Source: Agriotes lineatus
Taxonomy: Eukaryota; Arthropoda; Insecta; Coleoptera; Elateridae
NCBI GenBank assembly: GCA_940337035.1
Contig: CALNHX010003007.1
Location: 97,479-161,478, forward strand
Direction: 5' to 3'
DNA length: 64,000 nucleotides
A program made the position numbers and the translations under genes. Below are positions 23,581 to 34,879 of the stretch, piece by piece. Below the pieces are notes generated by a model. The model made no database searches. It was given only the letters and a program-made list of their open reading frames with translations, and was not told the origin of the DNA. How positions within the stretch are numbered: position 1 is the stretch's first letter; each line of letters opens with the position of its first letter.

Positions 23581-25030
23581 CCAAGGGGGAATAACGCCCT
23601 CGCCGACCCCCTACAGCAGGTACTCTAAAGTCTACACATTACCCTTTTTCTGTAACGTCTGAAATAACAAAATATAGCCTTTAAAACGTATGTCTTATAT
23701 TACAGTATGTATGTATGCATAATCGACAACCTCGTTTTACCTTGCGGTGTAGAGGCTGGTGCTTTATATGCTTGCATCTGGCGGTACAATGCTCAACTTG
23801 CCCCGGATTCGGGACACAAGGTTGGAGCGCGACTTTTATGTTTACACAGCAACCATTGTGTGAGGTGTCTGTGTGTGTTATGTTGACCTTGTTACTCTAT
23901 CTCGTAGGTATGTGGTTCTAAAATTCAAAAAGATCATTTAGATCACAGGTAGTAGACTTCAGAAAGAATTTGACATACCTATACCTAACATTTAATGTAA
24001 TGAAAGCTCTACATAGCACACTATTCAAACCAAGACATTTTTGACCTATGTAATCCGACGTTTCTCCTCTTTGAAAAAGTCTCTAAAGCATAAAATAAGA
24101 GTTTAGGCTTGCTTTCCTGCTTGTTATTGCCTGTTATTTTACTGTCATTTTGGACAAATGCCACACGGACAGCATTTTTTAAAAAGCCATACTTAAAGTC
24201 GATCTGACCAAAAACTGCATTTTTTTTCGTTCAGTTTCTTATCGTTAAATAAAGAGATAAAATTGTTACGTTACTGAAAACGGGTAATGTGTAGACCTTA
24301 GCTTAAAGTCATTAAAGAACTGCACCGCGTGCAGTAAATCATAAATTTTTATCACCGATTTATACCGACTATCACAAAAAACTTGGATCCGGTAACAAGA
24401 CACTTGCGAGGTCACAAAGACTGCTTTGCCAGGATCGGAAGAATAGATGTTTGTTTATTTATTATTCTGAGAATGACGTAGGTAATTAATGATTTGTTGT
24501 GAATCATTATGGTTATATATTTTCTATTAAAGTGTTGATTAATTGTAGGTTCACAATAAAAATAATATAATGTACTTTGAATATTTTCCTGAATACGTCC
24601 TTCTGCAATCATAGTTCACCCAAACCTCTAGCAATAGGTTTACTACTGATGTTTATCATGTACTACTATACTATAATTTTTACTTCACTTGTCTAAAAGA
24701 CAAAGAAAGTATTGTAAGCCTGAAAAAAGTAGCTGTCGAGATTTCTTCAGATTTTTACGTTTCAGGGTGCCTAGATGAAAAAAAAATGTTTTCTCAGATC
24801 CCTCCGTTTCTCTATCCGTGTGTCCGTGTGTCTGTCCATTTGATTGAGGGTGTAGTCCAAAAATTATTTCCTGGACGGCAATGATATTTTGCATGCAGAT
24901 TATATGTATATCCGGCTCGAATACCGAATATACTTTCGGTGAAATATATACAGGGTAAGCACTTAAGACAGATTATAGTAGAATAGGCACAGATTTCCCC
25001 CACCACTTTTAATTGATTAAGCCCTGCTGT
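23581..25030. other. No recognised gene
   Basis: A 68-codon frame at 23715-23921 shows no motif. Around 24745-24960 the phrases CCGTGTGTCCGTGTGTCTGT and ACAGGGTAAGC suggest repeat-derived sequence of unknown class. Confidence 0.45.
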
Positions 25031-25312
25031 GTATAATAGTTAAATTGCCATGGGCCGTCGGCCATATTTGATGTCGTCACAATTAAATTGCCTGGGGCTC
25101 CCTCTGATGTCGTCACGTAATTAAATTGCCTGGGGCGTCGGCCATTTTGATTTCGCCACGTGTGTCGCCATTTTGTTTAAGTGAAGCGTCGGCCATTTTG
25201 GATTTTGAATTATCGCTATTTTGGATTTTGATTTCGTCACGTGATGCTAGTGCCGTTTTGGATTTTAATTTTGCTCGCGCACTTTTTGGATTCTGAATTA
25301 GTCACGTGATAC
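25031..25312 (-). repeat. Diverged tandem array (GTCGGCCATTTTG / CGTCACGTGAT)
   Basis: About five to six imperfect units of roughly 40-60 bp. Each contains a GTCGGCCAT(T)TTG or GCCATTTTG(GATTTTGA) block and a CGTCACGTG block. It is directly continuous, on the minus strand, with the tRNA-like SINE head at 25438-25498, so it is probably the SINE's body or tail. Confidence 0.75.
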
Positions 25313-25437
25313 TCTGTATACCTACTCTCTCTCACAATCATGCTAACTCTCTTGCATTCGTTTATCTTTGTCGTACTAACTGTAAGGTTATGTCTTGCAC
25401 GTTCTCAAGTCATATTTTATTTAAAAACTTTTCTGGT

Positions 25438-25498
25438 CTTAGCCGGATTCGAACCTGCTGCTATCGTTATACCCTAACCACTAAGCTATCGCGACTGG
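25438..25498 (-). repeat. tRNA-derived SINE head
   Basis: Minus strand: GTCGCGATAGCTTAGTGGTTAGGGTA, then GGTTCGAATCCGG. These are recognisable pol III A box (TAGCTTAGTGGTTAGGG) and B box (GGTTCGAATCC) sequences. The segment is about 60 nt long, with the boxes too close for a complete cloverleaf, so this is a tRNA-derived SINE promoter and not a functional tRNA gene. It would be transcribed leftward into the tandem array. Confidence 0.75.
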
Positions 25499-25752
25499 TT
25501 ATAACTTTTTCTTTCGAAGTCCATCACTATGATAGCTGTTTGAAGTGTTGCCTATCAATCCTTTGTCTGATTTTAATATATTGTTTTCTTTATAAAATCT
25601 TGATTGATTTTTAGACGACACGTCGTCTAACGTAATGTGAAACGAAAAAGTTAAATACTGTAAAATAGTTTCTAATTTATTAGTATATGTATACATATTT
25701 ATTCACTTAAACATTAATAACAATATATGTTCCTAATATAAAATATTTGTTT

Positions 25753-26253
25753 TTATTTCAAAACTAAATAACGTTGAATAAGTTTAACATGATAAAATAC
25801 TGTGCGTAAAGGTTTTTTTACATAATTGTCGTTACAAACTAAATTATCGTTACAAACTAAATTATCTTCGAACAAACTTAGGAAATCTAACATGGACACA
25901 TTATTTATTCTAAAATATAAATACATTAAGCAATACAAACCGCAAACGTTGTAACTAAAATTTTGCAATATTTTGGCGTTATAAAACCAACTTTTTTAGT
26001 TTTGATGTATAAATTTTAAGTTATAACCGCTAGGAGATCGTCCAAATGAATCAAAATATTTCCCATTGCTATTCTTATCTACATAGACAGCATTCCAATT
26101 ATCCCCAGGCCTATATGAAGTATATGTATTAACAATAACGGCAGCAGGTTTTGATATCCTTGTAGGCAGCTGATCACAGGCAGAAACATGTCGTTGCACA
26201 ATCAAGGGACTCGGTATTGATTGTAGTACTTTTAGAACTTCTCTTGTATTCAT
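25753..26253 (-). pseudogene. Polinton/Maverick-type adenain-like cysteine protease, inactivated
   Basis: One minus-strand frame, interrupted by a TAA at 25996-25998. The first part (85 codons) has SACDQLPTRI around residues 24-33, then a VNTYTSYRPGDNW segment and GKYFDSFGR (Asp68). The second part has NVCGLYCLMYLYFR, with the nucleophile-type Cys. The order 'DQLP, INT..S..PG.HW.A.Y, YFDS.G, CG.YC..F' is that of the C5-type maturation proteases of Polintons and related viruses. The residue before Trp53, normally the catalytic His, is Asn, so the enzyme is probably inactive even apart from the stop. An 18-bp tandem duplication (25830-25865) repeats a VCNDNL-type hexapeptide. No capsid, ATPase, integrase or polymerase gene is seen nearby. 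Confidence 0.75.
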
Positions 26254-27240
26254 TACATCACCAGTTTGACAAAATTAGTATGTTTTCCAATGCACAGACA
26301 GGTGACAGGATAGTGTGGTTGAGGCAACGTACTGCACGTACAACATTTTAACCAACTTTTGTAAGTTATGTTGATGTCGATTGATGTTTACCTATCGCAG
26401 AGCCGCCTACAAAAGGCTGTAAAACAATGGATTACCACTGCCGGTTTCTCATATTTTATTTGACGATTTCGACGTTTCTCACTGCCGATTTAAAGAATAT
26501 ATATTAAAATTAAATTAAAATATGAAGAAATGTCGAATTTCGTTTTGGCTAGATTTTGTAATGATATTAGAAAAAATAGCACGGTGAATATGTTATAAAA
26601 GTGATTTTTCCATATTCGTGATAAATTAATCCACTCGCTTTGCAATGCTCGCTCGTAAATTAAACGTTGAAAAAATCACTTTTCTTAACTTGTAGAACAA
26701 TCTACTATTAAATTCGCCTCACATGAGGCTGAATGACGAAAATATGTAACTTACCTAAGTGTACAGGGTGGGGCATTGGATTTCTTAATTGTTTGACAGC
26801 AAATTTCTATTGGATTTTGTAGAAGACTACGTGGTGATCCAATTTACGCAACTTGGACATTTTTTGTTGGCTCAGTTCGAAAATACTGTTTTTACCCCTT
26901 TATACGAAAGTGACATTTTCTGTCGCCTGTTAGGGGTTTTCCGAAAATATACGTTTGGTTCCCTGTTCGGTTTCCAATGGCAGTGGGAGGGAGGATAATA
27001 CATTGACTGCCGTTGCCATTAGAGACGGGGGGCAATGTGATTAATAATAAATCAACTAGCCTCCTGGTCTTCATATTTAAATATTTTTGAATGCCGCTAA
27101 ATACAAGAGATAGTTTCATCATAAACTGTAAAAGTGTTGTATGTATAACTCAAGCTATAACTAAAGCGTCATTTCCTCCCTTGCATGATTACAATTGATT
27201 AGTTACTGTTCTCGCTAAAGCTGAAGAATTAAACTATAGT
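26254..27240. other. No recognised gene; one small palindrome and a mariner-like end
   Basis: At 26597-26685 AAAAGTGATTTTT and AAAAAATCACTTTT flank a GC-richer CACTCGC...GCTCGCTCG core (a small palindrome). At about 26763 TACAGGGTGGGGC resembles a mariner-type terminus. Nothing coding. Confidence 0.5.
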
Positions 27241-27487
27241 GTGATCAAAAATTAATTTCATCTGGTATGGCCGCGGAGGTGCAAACCAACGTTTTTAAAA
27301 TTGGCTTACATACTTATATTTAATTCAAATTGTCAAATTTTATTATTAAATATTATTTTTATCCATTTTATTACAATATTATATTCAAATAAACGAATTT
27401 TCACGTAAAAGTAGTGTAATTGTCTCACAAATAAGCCTGTGCCGGTCGAATCGACACTTCATCTTAAATCTAACCTAAAAATAAAAT
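27241..27487 (+). mobile_element. MITE family C, copy 1
   Basis: Begins GTGATCAAAAATTAATTTCA, TCTGGTATGGC, and contains CCGGTCGAATCGACACTTC followed by ATCTTAAATCTAACC. About 230 bp align with the minus strand of 40420-40660. Non-coding. The GATCAAAAATTAAT-type start also appears at 38760, the left end of the second copy. Confidence 0.8.
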
Positions 27488-27792
27488 ATTCTACCGTTTT
27501 CTAATAAGTTCTTAGCATTAGTTTTTAATTTCGTATCTAAGGCTACACTTACATGACGATCCATCCCTCTCTTAGTAAACCGAGTTGTTACTTAATAACT
27601 TCCCACAATATATTATAGTAGTTTATTTATCTAGAACGAAAAGTGGCATTTTAAAGACGTACTTGCGTGGACCTTTAAAAACACTTTTCGTTCGTGGTAA
27701 ATACAACGGTTTATTTCATACTGCAAGTTTAATGAATTTTAAACAAAAAGTTGTAAATCATTTCAAGTTTCATGTCAACAACTGACGTATAA

Positions 27793-27948
27793 TTTTAAAG
27801 TAATTGAACTTTACAATTTTACTTTAAAGTACTAGGACTTTAATGTTCCATTTTTTGTACAATAAATAAGTTTTAAAGTACTTGAACTTTAAACTTTTAC
27901 TTTAAAGTACTAGGATTTTAATGTTCCATTTTTTGTACCATAAATAAT
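27793..27948. repeat. Tandem duplication, 78-bp unit, two copies
   Basis: Units start at 27793 and 27871, each opening TTTTAAAGTA(A/C)TTGAACTTTA and ending TTTTTTGTAC(A/C)ATAAATAA. The copies differ at only a few positions. Confidence 0.85.
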
Positions 27949-28159
27949 CCGAAAAATGTCATTTTTGACATCAGTATGAAATAAAATCCGTATTAGATCT
28001 AATTATGCGGGTAGCCCTTTGCAGTGCGAACCACTGCAACATTTTTGTAGTATGTCTGTCTATTGCTGGTATAATTCAAAAACCATTTGTTGGAGAAAGA
28101 CGATATTATATATGTACAAGGAGTCAACCTTACAAAAATTTTATTCCGTCTACTTTGGC

Positions 28160-28260
28160 ATTAAATCAAGAATTTAAATGTGTAGTATTTTGTACAAAGC
28201 TAAGGCTTTTATCCTTGACGAAAAAGAGCATATGTATAGTTTAAATGCGTAATGTTAGAT
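28160..28260 (+). repeat. Short dispersed repeat shared with 45372-45430
   Basis: TTTTATCCTTGACGAAAAAG followed by AGCATAT occurs here and at about 45402-45431, with matching sequence (AGTATTTTGTACA... / AATATTTTGCACA...) upstream. A weaker third version (GGCTTTATGCTTGACGAAAC) lies at 28291. Function unknown. Confidence 0.6.
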
Positions 28261-29845
28261 AGATAAAAGTGATCATTTTCATATCGCTCAGGCTTTATGC
28301 TTGACGAAACTGGGACCCAATAGATACAGGTTAAATGTTGCGAAAAAAGGATTAAGATACGTTATATTTAAGGAAGCCGCATTTCATCGTTGCTATTTAA
28401 AATAAAAATATGTTCCGTGAATTGGCATATACTAAATAATGGAGTGGTCAGCGCCATGTCATAGAATATAAAGTACACGGAGGAAATTGATGTAAACTTG
28501 TTACGTGTCAAAAGCATTTGATATTAATACTAGTGTTGAATGAGGAATCTAGTGAGAGTGACGCGATAAAATTAATATCAGATTGGCTTTGTTCGTTGCT
28601 AGAGAAGAGATAAAAACAACGGTTGTTTGTTTGAGAGAACATTTGTATATCAGCTTTTAAAAAAGGCAAGAGTTTTCGTGGGGTGTAAATGACAATCTCG
28701 CCATTTAATATGGTTTGGTGATAGTAAAGAATTGGGTTACTGGCCAACCGTTCCTGTAAGGGAGATCATTAAGCGGATGTCATTTTTCCAATGAATATTA
28801 TATTCAAGCTGTGAAGCGATTTGGGAAACACGAATTCAACGATTGCGAAGTTTATTGCCTGTGAACAGGGTATGTAGTTTAATGTGGCATTTGCCTTTTG
28901 TTACCTGGAAATTCGATTTATAGCAACAACTATTAGGCGGAAAATCTTGGAAAGATAATCTACGGAGAATCAACCGCAGTCTTGGGGGCCGATGTGTAGC
29001 GAATGACAGCCGAGGTTGGGGCCTGTCAAGCTGACATGTGATAGGAGTAACGGGACGTATTAAATATCTGCGAGTATATCGGCACAAAGATAAGTGTTGT
29101 AGCTAGAATCTGATGATATTTTTGCATATAAAAACTGTGTAACCATTAAACTTACGAGCGGTTTAAGTTAAGCTATTTGGGGTACCCTGCGTTAGGTTGT
29201 AATATTAAAGATGCTAATTGTCTGATCGATGGTAATAATGTTCTAGTAGTAATAAAACTAGCTACAAGTATTGCTTTCTTTCATTTTGATAGGGAGTTCA
29301 ATAATCGTATTGTTATTAGTTGATAGAAAGTGAAGTTACAAGTTTCTTGGCTTATATCAGTATATTTGAGTTTAACTTGTTGGCGCCAATTATCAACATC
29401 ATAAACTAGAATCCGCGACGTCTTCACTGATGCTAGAGACGGGCCTCAAATATACTCTTATAGTGATCGATTGTTAAATAAGAGATATAGCGATGACCTA
29501 AAGGTAGGTAAAGGAAAATATAGATAAATATAGCTAACAAACTGGTTGGGGTTCATGAGTTGACTGTAGTTGAAAACTTCATAATTACTGTAAGGTGGTA
29601 CCAGAGAGCATTTTAAAAAGGACTAGTTTTAAATATCGAAGATTAGAAGAAAACGCTCCTGAAAGAGAAGATTTATGATAAATAAATTAAACCCTATAGT
29701 TCCTTTCATAGTTACCTGAAATGAGCTGGAAAGTGAAATGCATAACAGATGTTGATTTGAAAGTTTGAGTGAACAGTCAACGTACACTTTACATTACGGA
29801 AATCTACACAATAGGTCTAGAGTTTGAATGGAAAATAATTTATAA
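28261..29845. other. No recognised gene
   Basis: Several 79-83 codon frames (28508-28747, 28836-29087, minus) have no recognisable motifs. Nothing else supported. Confidence 0.45.
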
Positions 29846-30259
29846 TCTATACCTTTTCAACTTCAAATTGGGACTAATCAATTTCAAAATGGGAATAAAC
29901 AATTTCAAAATGAAATAAACAATTTCAATTTGAGAATAAACAACTTCAAATTGGGATCAATCAACTTCAAATTGAGAAAAGCTTTTTGTTGACGGTAGTC
30001 TTTGGAAAATGACAATTACATGGTTATGACAGGACGGAACACCAGCAACAAGTAACAATAATTAGTTTTATCCTGTCAAAACCATATAATTGTCCTTTTC
30101 CAAAGACTACCGTCAACAAAAAGCTTTTCTCAATTTGAAGTTGATTAGTCCCACCATGAAGTTGTTTATTCTCAAATTGAAATTGTTTATTTCATTTAGA
30201 AATTGTTTATTCCCATTTTGAAATTGATTAGTCCCAATTTGAAGTTGAAAAGGTATAGA
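29846..30259. mobile_element. Fold-back element, 189-bp arms and 36-bp loop
   Basis: The arms at 29846-30034 and 30071-30259 are near-perfect reverse complements. Their outer halves are themselves made of short repeats of AATTTCAAAATGGGAATAAAC type (about 20 bp period), and their inner parts share GACGGTAGTCTTTGG and its complement. No coding region. Confidence 0.9.
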
Positions 30260-33073
30260 ACAATTTACATGTCCAAACTTGAGTAAAGAGTTTTATGTTT
30301 TAAAAATTATTAAATAAGCTAGTAGCAGAGTATGATTGGTGCACCGTGTAATTTATGAATATGAAGAAGTACGTGCCCATAACTATTTTAGGTTAAGTCA
30401 TTTTCAAATTAGTAACGATTTCATCAAACTTAAGTAGAAAGTAATTTAGGTTTTTGTCACACCAGTAGTACGGCAGGGTATGAGTATGGAAAGAGATATT
30501 ATTAGAATTACAATGCATACATTTTCATTTTGTATAGAGATTATTTGCAAATTGTGTATATAATTCAGAAATAGTGAATGATATCTGATTTTTTATTGTT
30601 TACCTTCAATGTACGTGATCTTTCAATGAGAAGTACTTCTCACAATTTGTTTTTCAGCTTTTTTAGTTTTCATTACTTGCGAAGTACGAAGTAACTGAAT
30701 ATTTTTAAAAATAATAGTATTATGATTAGTTTCGACCTTTGTGGAAACATGAAAAATAAATTTAAAATCCTTTTACAAAAAAATAACAAATAAATATAAA
30801 CTGAATAATTATTATTCTCAAAATGTATTTGACATATGTAACCAACGTAAATTATAACTCAATAACAAAAATGAAGAAATCATAAAATGGTATACTGACT
30901 GCAAGAAACACAATTGCAAAATGACTTTTGATATTTATGGCGGTATTTAATGTGATATGCTAAAATAAATAATCTTCAATGCAGGACTGCAAAAATTATG
31001 GAGCAGACTAGCAGTGAAGGCTAACAAAGTAGTCAAAAATCGTAAAACAAACAAAGAGTACGGTGAGGTATGCCTATAATTCGTTCTCTTACAAGATTGC
31101 GATTGGTACGGTGGGGCATAGCCTATACACATTTATTCTAATCGACATGATAACCACAACTGCCGCACTACTATTAACCGTGCGATGTGCTAGATTGGAG
31201 AAAGTATGCATGCGGAGGTATACGATGTCTAGAGACGATGTTACACTTGAACGTTCCGATATGTTACTTTAAAATGTATTAGGGTATGTCATACCCCACC
31301 GTACCTTCGCCGGGTTAATGACAGCATCAATAATAAACGCGTGGTTAAACTTTCTTAGTTTCTGAATTAACTTAGAATAAACTTTTTTAAATAACTTCCT
31401 TTATTTTTCATAATACGAATATTAACCTTTGCGCCATTAAAAATATAATTAAATAGCTCTCCAATGAGGTGAAAGCCAACTAGGACTTCTGTATAAAATA
31501 TGAGTTTTTAATTAAATTTCCGAAACTAAAACCAAACAGAATAGTAACGGATTTTGACAATGTATATTTTGTTCTTGAGCTTTTTACATTTTTCAGTGAC
31601 TCTTAACAGTTCAAGAAATCGCCCATATGTATCTAAAATGTTGTGTGTAGGTATCAGCAGGTAATAAACTTATTGTCTATTTTTTGTATCACTTTTATAA
31701 TTCTGGCATGCATTACCTTTAGCTAATATTATTTATTTTGTATAGTGAGTATTCCACAATAGGTACATAATACTACTTTTGAGCAACCGTTCTTAAAGTT
31801 ATTGTCAACAAACGTAACTACTTTGAATAAAACCGGATGGATCGGAACGCTCCTTCGCGTTGCGACAGAATCTTTGAGAACAAAAACTTGCCGCACATCG
31901 AACCTATCATGTGCAATTTTTAGGTGGACGTATTTGAATATAATAAATTTGCAATTCATTTCGCTAAACATAGATGACAGAGGAAGCGTTTAAAACAAGG
32001 CCACGTAAAGGTTGCAGCGAGTTCAAATCGTATTAAGGAATGTTCCCATGAACCTGCTGACATAGCATCTGTTCCTATCCACTAGTACATCTCCAGCTAT
32101 TCCTTGCATAACCTGGGCACGACATAGACGACTTACAACCTGCACTTACCAATAACTTACGGCCCTAGACAATGCGATCAGTAACAGGGTTTGTCGTGAA
32201 GTTACGCGTGTAAACATTCGCGTAATACATAATGAAATTTAATACATCTACCAACACAATTGCATTATTTCTATAACAAACAATCAAGGCTTCTAAATGT
32301 TTCCCATATATTATCGTTACATTTTTTGCAACAGACAATTCTAGAAAAATTAAATTAATGGTGCTCTTGGATAATAACCCTCAATAATTTGGAACACTTT
32401 TAATGTTTAAATTAATGATAGCTGCTTCAAGAGTGAATATAATAGTCAAGGTGTCAATCTACTAATGAGAACAAAAAATGGCGCAAATGGAAGTTTTGAA
32501 ACTAAAAATTTTGAAAATATGAAATACAAAATTTCTATATACCAAAGGCACGATACAACATAACAGAACTACCGCTTGATATTTGGCTATTTGTCATGTA
32601 TTGTCGCACACCAAAAATGTATATCGGTTGCTTGTTTAGAGATTTTAATGAAGAGGGATTTCTCGGCAGGGACAAAACACTAAATTCTGCAAAATTTACT
32701 AACATTACGAAGTATACGAGAAACTGTGGTTGATAACAGCTTAGAAGAAATCAATATTTAGACAAAATTAACTAGCTGCTTGTACAAAATAGGTACACAT
32801 ATCATACAGTTTTCTCTATAGCAAATCTTAAAGTGTGCTTTAATCGACTCAAAACAAAAGGTCCAGTTTTACTTTAACAGCCAGGGTAGATAAAGTAGCA
32901 CTTTAACATCAAGAGTAGATAAAGTAATTTAATTTTCCAGCTTTTATTTAAATTAAATATTACAGTTTCGTATTATCCTAGCAACCCAATCTAGCTACTG
33001 AGATTTTAAAATGTGATTGACTTTCTTTATTTTCTTTTGAAATTGTTCAAGTTTTTGCTATAGAAGAAAGATT
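30260..33073. other. No recognised gene; one 200-bp inverted-end unit
   Basis: At 31106-31120 GGTACGGTGGGGCAT is mirrored at 31291-31305 by ATACCCCACCGTACC, bounding a 200-bp unit of unknown type. A short duplication (AGGGTAGATAAAGTA / AGAGTAGATAAAGTA) lies near 32885-32925. No genes. Confidence 0.5.
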
Positions 33074-33191
33074 GTATTATACACGACGATAAAGTTATTA
33101 CTATCCACTCTTGAATCATTAACGTCGAGACGAAGTCGAGACGTTAAACGATTCAGTTGTAAATAAAATTTAACTTTATCGTGTTGTATAA
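33074..33191. mobile_element. Small palindrome with GC-rich core
   Basis: ATTATACACGACGATAAAGT at the left edge mirrors ACTTTATCGTGTTGTATAAT at the right. The core CATTAACGTCGAGAC-GAA-GTCGAGACGTTAAACG is itself palindromic. Resembles a MITE. Confidence 0.65.
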
Positions 33192-34879
33192 TAAATTACT
33201 ATTTTTGAATTATTTATTTGCATATTTACCTTCTACTTCCAGAGGAATATTAAGTAAATGCGATGAAATACAAAATATGTAAGGGAAACATTCACTAACG
33301 CTTCTCCTTATTGACTATGTCTTCGTTAGATTAGGTCTTGAGGCCAGTTTCTGTGGAGTTTTCTTGTGTTAGCACCGTTGTTATATAAGTGCTCTATCAG
33401 GTCGTCTTCGTGATTAGTTACTTGACCGTGGTATTTGATAGTACATTGTTAACACACAAATACAACTTTACGATATAATCGGGAAATATATCTAAAATAC
33501 ATGGCGCCAACTCCATTACGATGGTAGTAACAAAAGGTTTTCCGGCTAAACTGCAGTGGAGATGGCTAGGTTCTTTACGACCTTTGAGTTAGGGCTGTAC
33601 TCAGGTTACGAAAGGTAAAAGATGTTCAAAAAAAGATGGTACGCCACCACATTCGGACTGGGTCGGAACAACAGAATCAACACAGGTAGGCCCACTCCGA
33701 ACATGGAAGTAAGTAGGCCCAACTTTCTACTTCTGTCTTAGCACAACTTGGAGTAGCGATTGCAACAGCTGATTCGAACCTACCTTTGTGGCATCAACTT
33801 ACACTCATCTGATTTCTTGTAAAAAACATAGAAAAAAGCATGCAAACACCAATGAAACACAATAAATAATTAAAAATAAACTCTATTAAAATAATAAAGT
33901 ATGTATAGCAATGAACATGAAAATGTTTACTGGTTACAATTACAAATAATAGGCAAAATGGGTTAGTCAGGTTAAAGACGCAATGTTTAAACTAAACGCA
34001 AGTGAGAAAACGACAATAATGGACATAGTTACACTTAAAACAGTATTAACGTTAAATTTTACCACAAAAACTACATTACATGAACGAAATTAGCGACAGT
34101 CACTCAAGTAGTGACATGACAACAATGTTTACTTAAACTTCCAACCCAAGGCGACGTATAAACATATTTGACAAGACTGAGAATTCACTTTAAAACGGTA
34201 GTGTTTGTTTGACATCGTACACTTTGAACAACAAACGCATAGCTTGACGGAACTTCACTTCAACAGATCACTGTAAATTTAAGGGCTAACAATTACCTTG
34301 ATACAAAGTCAGATGTACTGGTTGCTTTGGTTCTCATTCCCTGCAGGTTGCGCCCCCAGACCAGGGCCACAAATAAAGGAAACAACTAGAAATTGCAAAA
34401 AGCGGCAATCAAGCATACGTGACTATGTAAATCCCCGGAAAGAAAGAATGAAGCACCCTACGGCAGGTAGCTGCGGTACGATACTTGGTGACTTCACTAC
34501 GATAATAACTGAGCTCGTCCACGGGGGTTTTCACTTAATAATCCGCCATTGGCGTAAATTCGGAGGTACCAGCTCCACGGGGCAGAAAAGGACACTTGAC
34601 TAAACATTTGACGACACTAACTTGACTGACTTGGCGACGGCTAACATACAGTTTCACTTTTTAACAGTTTCGACTTACGACGGGGCCAAAGCCCCGCCGG
34701 AATCAACAACGTCTCAACGACTCGAGACTGATTGAACCTCCGCGCTAAGATCCCAGAAGCCAAAATAAATTACGCAGCATCTACTCAACTTGATCCTTGT
34801 TCCACTCGTAGCATAGGGTTGCCACGTAACGAAATGATGAAACATGATTTTGCTTAGGAAGGGATTCACAGGTAGGTCA
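33192..34879. other. No recognised gene
   Basis: A 101-codon plus frame (34298-34603) is open but unrecognised. GACGGGGCCAAAGCCCCGCC (34678-34697) is a strong hairpin of unknown meaning. Confidence 0.45.

Noticed and set aside
25438..25498. Functional tRNA gene
   Set aside because: A and B boxes are present but the segment is too short for a full cloverleaf and is fused to a repeat array; it is a SINE head.
34298..34603. 101-codon plus frame as a host gene
   Set aside because: Not recognised and not supported by any motif or splice signal.
34678..34697. Strong GC hairpin as a bacterial-type terminator
   Set aside because: No T tract follows and the context is eukaryotic; meaning unknown.
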